Below, one piece after another: positions 1-64,000 of a DNA stretch of 64,000 nucleotides. The notes beneath the pieces were generated by a model that saw only the letters and a list, made by a program, of their open reading frames with translations, was not told the DNA's origin and did not search any database. The DNA is from Galbula dea (lineage: Eukaryota > Chordata > Aves > Piciformes > Galbulidae), in contig VWZX01007387.1 in assembly GCA_013399015.1 (NCBI GenBank), forward strand, positions 999,209-1,063,208, in the 5' to 3' direction. The number at the start of each line of letters is the position of its first letter. Within the stretch, counting starts at the first letter, position 1. Made by a program: the position numbers and the translations under genes.

Positions 1-1247
1 CTTGTCCTGTGTTTTGGATGATCTGCAAAAGGAGCACCATGATATCTCATCCATCACAGCCCTCTATCAAAAGCACTCAGAATCAAGTTCTGTATTTTTA
101 AATGACCACATATTTCCCTGTCAGCTCCATGGTAGATGTTGAACAGATTTACATTCAGTCACAAAACTGGTGACTTTGGAGAAAGGTCATTATTGCAGGC
201 TACATGTGGGTGGCCTGCCTGATGAATTAATTAAGAATACAGAAACAGAGGTCAAAAGAAAATCATTTTTCTTTAAAACTCCAGCCACTAAAGTCTTACA
301 CATTTAATTCCAATTACTGGAAAAGAGGACATCTGTACAGCCTTAGCTTTAGCCATTTCAGCTCATTAACAGATCCAAATAAATAGGCATTGCAGCTAAC
401 TGAAAAGTTTGCTAACACTTCATTAGAAGGCAGTTTCAACAAGCACACAACCTTGTTAACATATTTGGGTTTACCACAGAGTTACTTGGGCATCTCAATA
501 ATTATTCTGACTCCCTTCAGCAATCCCTCATGACAGCCAACTGCCAGAATTCTCCATTCCTGCTCATTGACTTCATTCCTTCAGAATCCACCTTTTCTTC
601 AAGAACCCCAATTCTGAAAGCAGGAGCTGTTGCAGAAACAGCTGCTGGGTAGGAGATTTTACTACCACCTCTACATTCAGAAGGCTGATTGCAAATATTT
701 CCCCTACAGATTTAATCCTGCAAGATCAGATGAGCAGATCTCTTTGGTCTTTAGTTGTCTGATCTGCAGTGGTCCCATGGCACTCCAACCTCTGCTGGGC
801 AGCACAGTACAGCTCAGCCAATGCCTTCAGTTCCACCTCATGTCCTTCATGCTGACTACCTTTGAAAGGGGCAAAATACTCAAAAATGAGGGGAAACTTC
901 AAGCTGCAGTTAGTCCTCCTGGCTTATGTCCCAAACATCTTCCTTTATTGCCTACCAGCAAATAAATCTGTAGGTTCCTACAGATGCAGGGAGCAGCTCA
1001 ATCCAGCTCTCAAGCCTCTGCTGCTGTGCTCAGGCAGACAAGCACACACAGCATCACTCTGCAAGCCTTTGGATATCAAATTATATATTTATATGAGAAA
1101 CACAACTGCTTCCTCACTGAAAAGAAGTGCTTATTTCTCCTTCCAGAGGACAAGCTTGCTTGCCTTGCATTTATTGTTATTGCCTTAGAGTGACTGTTGG
1201 CTCCTTCCATTTTCTTTCTATTTTTAAAGCAGATTTCTTCCTTTTTT

Positions 1248-1329
1248 CACAGAACCACAGAATGTCAGGGGTTGGAAGGGGTTGGATCTCAAAGATCACC
1301 TAGTCCAACCCCCCTCTGCCAGAGCAGGC
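1248..1329 (-). mobile_element. CR1 LINE 3'-end fragment
   Basis: The plus strand reads CACAGAACCACAGAATG, then GGTTGGAAGGGG, then CAAAGATCACCTAGTCCAAC and CCCCC. This is the reverse complement of the conserved 3' end of avian CR1 elements. The element lies on the minus strand, the same orientation as BCAS3. It is 5'-truncated, as most CR1 copies are, and moderately diverged. Confidence 0.8.
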
Positions 1330-3501
1330 TTCTTCCAAAGAGATGTTTTATTCCTTGGCAATTCTTTTCATTACAACACCCAAATTCTTAACTGGGGCTG
1401 TGCAGGTAGATAGAAATCTTTACTGACCTGGAGGAGGTGAGGTATTCTTTTCCATGAGGAGTCTGCTGATGATAAGAGAACTCCCTTCTGCTTCTGATAC
1501 TGCCCTTGTTTATGACCTCTGAACACCAGGCACCTCTCAAAACACACAAGTACATCTACATAGTTGCTAGGCAAACTTCTGATGAAAGGGATGCAAGGCT
1601 TGCAGTTGTTAATTCAGTTTTTCATTCTTTTTTTTTACTTCAGTCCAGCAAACACTTGGCAGGCATCACTAAATCTTGTGGCTTCCCAGTCAGTTTAGGA
1701 ATATTGATGCTTGGAATGGGCAGAGCCATCCAGCAGCAAGGAAATACTCCACAATGGGCATCTTCATCCCAGCAGGAATGCCACTAGGTGTTTCTTTGTA
1801 CCCTGCCAGACCTCTTCTTTCCTATCTGGATGTGCAAATTGGGTGATAAACAAAGTGATGCTGAAGCAAGTCCCTGCTCTACCACACAGGAGAGGCTGCA
1901 CTCAGCATTCAGCCATCACCTCAAACCCTCTCCCACCTCAAGCCAAGGGCTGGTAACAATGCAGTCTGGGTCACTACCATCTGCAAAGCAGTCTGTCATG
2001 GAAGAGTAACAGAATTTCAGAAATGAGTATGAGGAAAGATCCCTGCAGCTCAGTCACCCAGGTTTCAAACCAGCACAATGCTCACCCCTGAGTCCATGCT
2101 GAAGTCAGAGAGCAACCACACTCAGTTTCAGTGACATTCCCCACATGGTTTAAAGGTCAGACTTGCTAAAAGACTTCCCTGAACTGAAGCTTCCCTCAGC
2201 TGGGCTATAAAACCCAGCCAGGACAAGTCCATGCCAGCTACACCAGCATGTTATTCCTTGCAGGCTCTCCTGCCTCTGCCAGCACACCAGCAGGGGATCC
2301 CTGCCAGGCTCCCTGGGACAAGGCAACTCCCACGAGTGCCAAGAGCAGAACCTGCCACGTTCCAGAGGGGCTGTGAGCACCAAAACTTCCACCTGGCAAT
2401 GGGCACAGAGCTGGAGTGATGGACAAGGACTCTGTGGGGCCTGGGAGCACACAGCACTCCTTCCCTGAGAAGGTTCTTTACTAGGGCAGTGCTGAGTCTT
2501 TATTTAGTCCCTGAACAAAGTGTCTTTATTTCTTATCAACTGTTTGCTAGATGCATGTTCCAGTACAAAAAGATTGATAAAAAGGTCTTCTGCACCATGA
2601 AAATCTAACAGGGCAACAAACCCCAGATTTTGTATTTCCTAGGGAAGAAAAAACTCATGTTAATTCTGAAAGGAAGCCTCAGTCCTGACAATACATTATT
2701 AATTTAATTGAATAGCATTTTAAACCTTCAGATCACAAAAAAAGATGAATGCAAGCCATACAATTAGGGTATCTAACTTAGAGCCTCCTTCCCTAGAGAT
2801 TCAAGACCAAAATGACTTTACCAGAACTGATGGCTTATTTATGTTCCAGCAGCAGTATTTGGACAGGGCAAGCCTTATCATTTTTACAACTACTTTTCCA
2901 CAGTGCCCTTTAGGCTTGATAGCTCCCTACTATTGTTAAGGTCAGAGGACAAGTTCATAAAACCTCTAAATCATACACAAGAAGAATTAAAAACCTAAGC
3001 TATATTTTTTTCCCCCCCCAGGCCTACACAGAAGAATCAAAGCACAGACAATGAGCACCAGAAATAATGACTGCATTAAAAAAGGCTTCATGACAAATTT
3101 ATGAAGCAAAATTTTTCTTCCTTTCCTTTCCCCCCCCCCAAACCACCTTTTTTTTTATCCCCCAGGAAACAAAAATAAACTCCAAGAGTAAACAGATTTA
3201 TTTTAAGGCCTGACTCTAAGATATTAAGTGAAATATTTTTTTTTCCCCATTCTATTTTATATTTTTTGTTTTGATTGTATTTTCACTCTGCAAGAAAAGG
3301 TCTAAAATGTTCTATGAGCAGCTCCCTTTCAATGTAATATTACTTGGCTGAGCACTTCCAAAGATAACTCTCAGGAACAACCACAGCTCAAACAGCAGGC
3401 TGGGGTTTCTGTTTGCTTTGTTCATTTTCAACTAAAATAATTACTGATTTGTCATTAATGCTTCACTAACTTACCTGCAACAAGCATCATAAAGATGGAG
3501 A

Positions 3502-3523
3502 AAAGAAGAAGAAGAAGAAGAAA
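3502..3523 (+). repeat. (AAG)n microsatellite
   Basis: Six or so AAG units in a row inside the intron after exon I; CTT in the BCAS3 transcript orientation. Confidence 0.9.
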
Positions 3524-4294
3524 GATTTCTTTGTTGTTTTTTTTTGTTAAATTCAATAGTGAAACAAAAAAACTTACAAATTAGTTAGAGACTCATGAAG
3601 CAGATGGGAGTCCTGTATAAACACTGACTCCAGGGTCAGACACTTAAACATGAAATGATTGCTAGAAACAAACAACAAAGCCATGGACATCTTCTGTCCT
3701 AACAAGACATCACTTTCAAGCCTGTGTGAGAACAGGATGGGTTTATCATCACATTATTTTCCCTGCTGCACTGTGCTGTATGTTGTTAGTAAAAGCAGCA
3801 GCATGCCTGACTACATTTTCTTTTTGAAGTTTAGGTACTATTATAAGCTTTTATACTTCAAATCCAACCTCACTAATCATCTTCCTTTACACAGGGATTC
3901 AACAATGCACTGTCTTTCTAGACAGCCACATCTTCTAGCCACCTTATATATTAATAATTATAATCAAACTCCATATACATTGCAACTGATCAGCATAAAT
4001 CAGTGTCAGTCACGAGCAAGTGTCAGAGAGCCAAAATGTGACACTTCACACTTGATGTAGTCCAAGTGTCACATAAATATGTTCTAAGGACAATCTATGT
4101 TTTGGCTTCATTTCAGTCCCCAAGAGAACTTTTATCCCAGCTGTCTGTGTCCAGACACCTTTTTGATCCAGCAAACAAACAAACAAAAAATGCATCAATC
4201 TCAGCTCTTTCTCATTTTTGAAAGTGTAAAATTCATGTTCCTGAGACTGGGGTGAGAGTGAAGGCACATTGTGTGCCTGTGCAAGCTGCATTAC

Positions 4295-63453
<59,159 letters not shown>

Positions 63454-64000
63454 CTGGGCAAAAAGGAAGAGGGGTGAAATAAACTTTAACATCCTTTCTT
63501 CTCCCTCTATAGAGCACAGGAGGGGATGCAAGCCAAACCAGAAAGCCAGAGATGCATGTATCTTACTGTCACCAGCATCCCAGCGAGGTCTTGTTTCAAA
63601 ACTGACTGATTCCATCATTAACTAATGTGATACCCTGGCCACAACCTCACAGTGTGACACCACTTACTACTGCAGGAATGACAAGACACAAAGAACAGTC
63701 TTCTGGAGCAGGTTAGAAATTTAGTCAAGCTAAAACACAGTGGCTTCTACAATCTCTGCCTTCAGCAATGGCAGAGGTCCTCATCTGAGGCATTTCTACT
63801 TTTAGCATTCTCTTTAGTTCACTCAAAAGCCTTGTAAGCAAGGCTGAGTTAAAAACAAGACCTTTACTACATAGAAACATGTCAGCAAAATACAAACTGT
63901 TTGTGAGATCTTCAATGCAGCCATTTAAAATGCCATTCCAGCAAACAGGTCCATGTTTCAGTTCTGTGTTCTACAGACCCCCATAAAAAGATGAGATACA
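63454..64000 (-). other. BCAS3: BCAS3 intron before exon A (partial)
   Basis: Intronic sequence running off the right edge. The only functional signal I can point to is the pyrimidine-rich acceptor of exon A immediately next to it. I looked for the family's preceding exon (ending ...FLQDVVPQ) and do not see it here. No repeat is recognised. Confidence 0.85.

Larger units (their letters stand above)
1..4294 (-). other. BCAS3: BCAS3 intron after exon I (partial)
   Basis: Intronic sequence to the left window edge, starting at the gtaatg donor of exon I. It contains a CR1 fragment at 1248-1329, a GC-richer patch at 2160-2460 with overlapping ORFs on both strands, C-runs followed by T-runs at 3010-3160 and an AAG repeat at 3502-3523. 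The next BCAS3 exon was looked for and not found. Confidence 0.85.

Noticed and set aside
2150..2460. Overlapping ORFs on both strands in a GC-richer patch
   Set aside because: Three or four frames are open at once because the patch is GC-rich and poor in stops. No protein is recognisable and no splice context fits BCAS3.
63454..64000. Upstream BCAS3 exon encoding the N-terminal leader
   Set aside because: No frame in this stretch resembles the expected leader. It must lie beyond the window.

Overview
The window is a piece of a vertebrate, almost certainly avian, nuclear genome. It is AT-rich, non-compact DNA with no bacterial-style gene packing. It carries several fragments of CR1 LINEs, whose 3' ends (GGTTGGAAGGGACC / ATTCTATG signatures) are typical of bird DNA. 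Its only recognisable gene has GT-AG introns of 1.3 to 18 kb.

That gene is BCAS3 (BCAS3 / Rudhira, a microtubule- and phagophore-associated beta-propeller protein), on the minus strand. I can place nine consecutive internal coding exons. In transcript order they are 63381-63453, 61937-62043, 53652-53733, 45228-45300, 27073-27180, 22911-22987, 11816-11892, 9942-10025 and 4295-4465. Together they give 852 nt (284 codons) in one uninterrupted frame, with every junction flanked by GT and AG. They correspond to roughly residues 47-330 of the family, most of the N-terminal WD40/PROPPIN-like propeller. The first coding exon(s) lie beyond base 64000. The rest of the propeller and the C-terminal BCAS3 domain lie before base 1 on the plus-strand axis.

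Everything else, about 98% of the window, is intron. It holds CR1 fragments in both orientations, microsatellites (TG/GA, AAG, CTG, TA, ATT), a G-quadruplex-type G-run array, a cluster of short perfect inverted repeats near 18.5 kb, and several stretches rich in TAATTA-type homeobox cores or local CpG. Those stretches look like conserved non-coding elements, but this cannot be proven from one sequence. Most open reading frames outside the nine exons overlap one another on both strands, lack recognisable domains and look like chance ORFs.

I found no tRNA, rRNA, CRISPR array, intact transposon, endogenous retrovirus or second protein-coding gene. I see no undescribed biological system. The most useful follow-ups are the candidate regulatory elements inside BCAS3 introns, a 4-nt tandem splice donor, and the inverted-repeat cluster.
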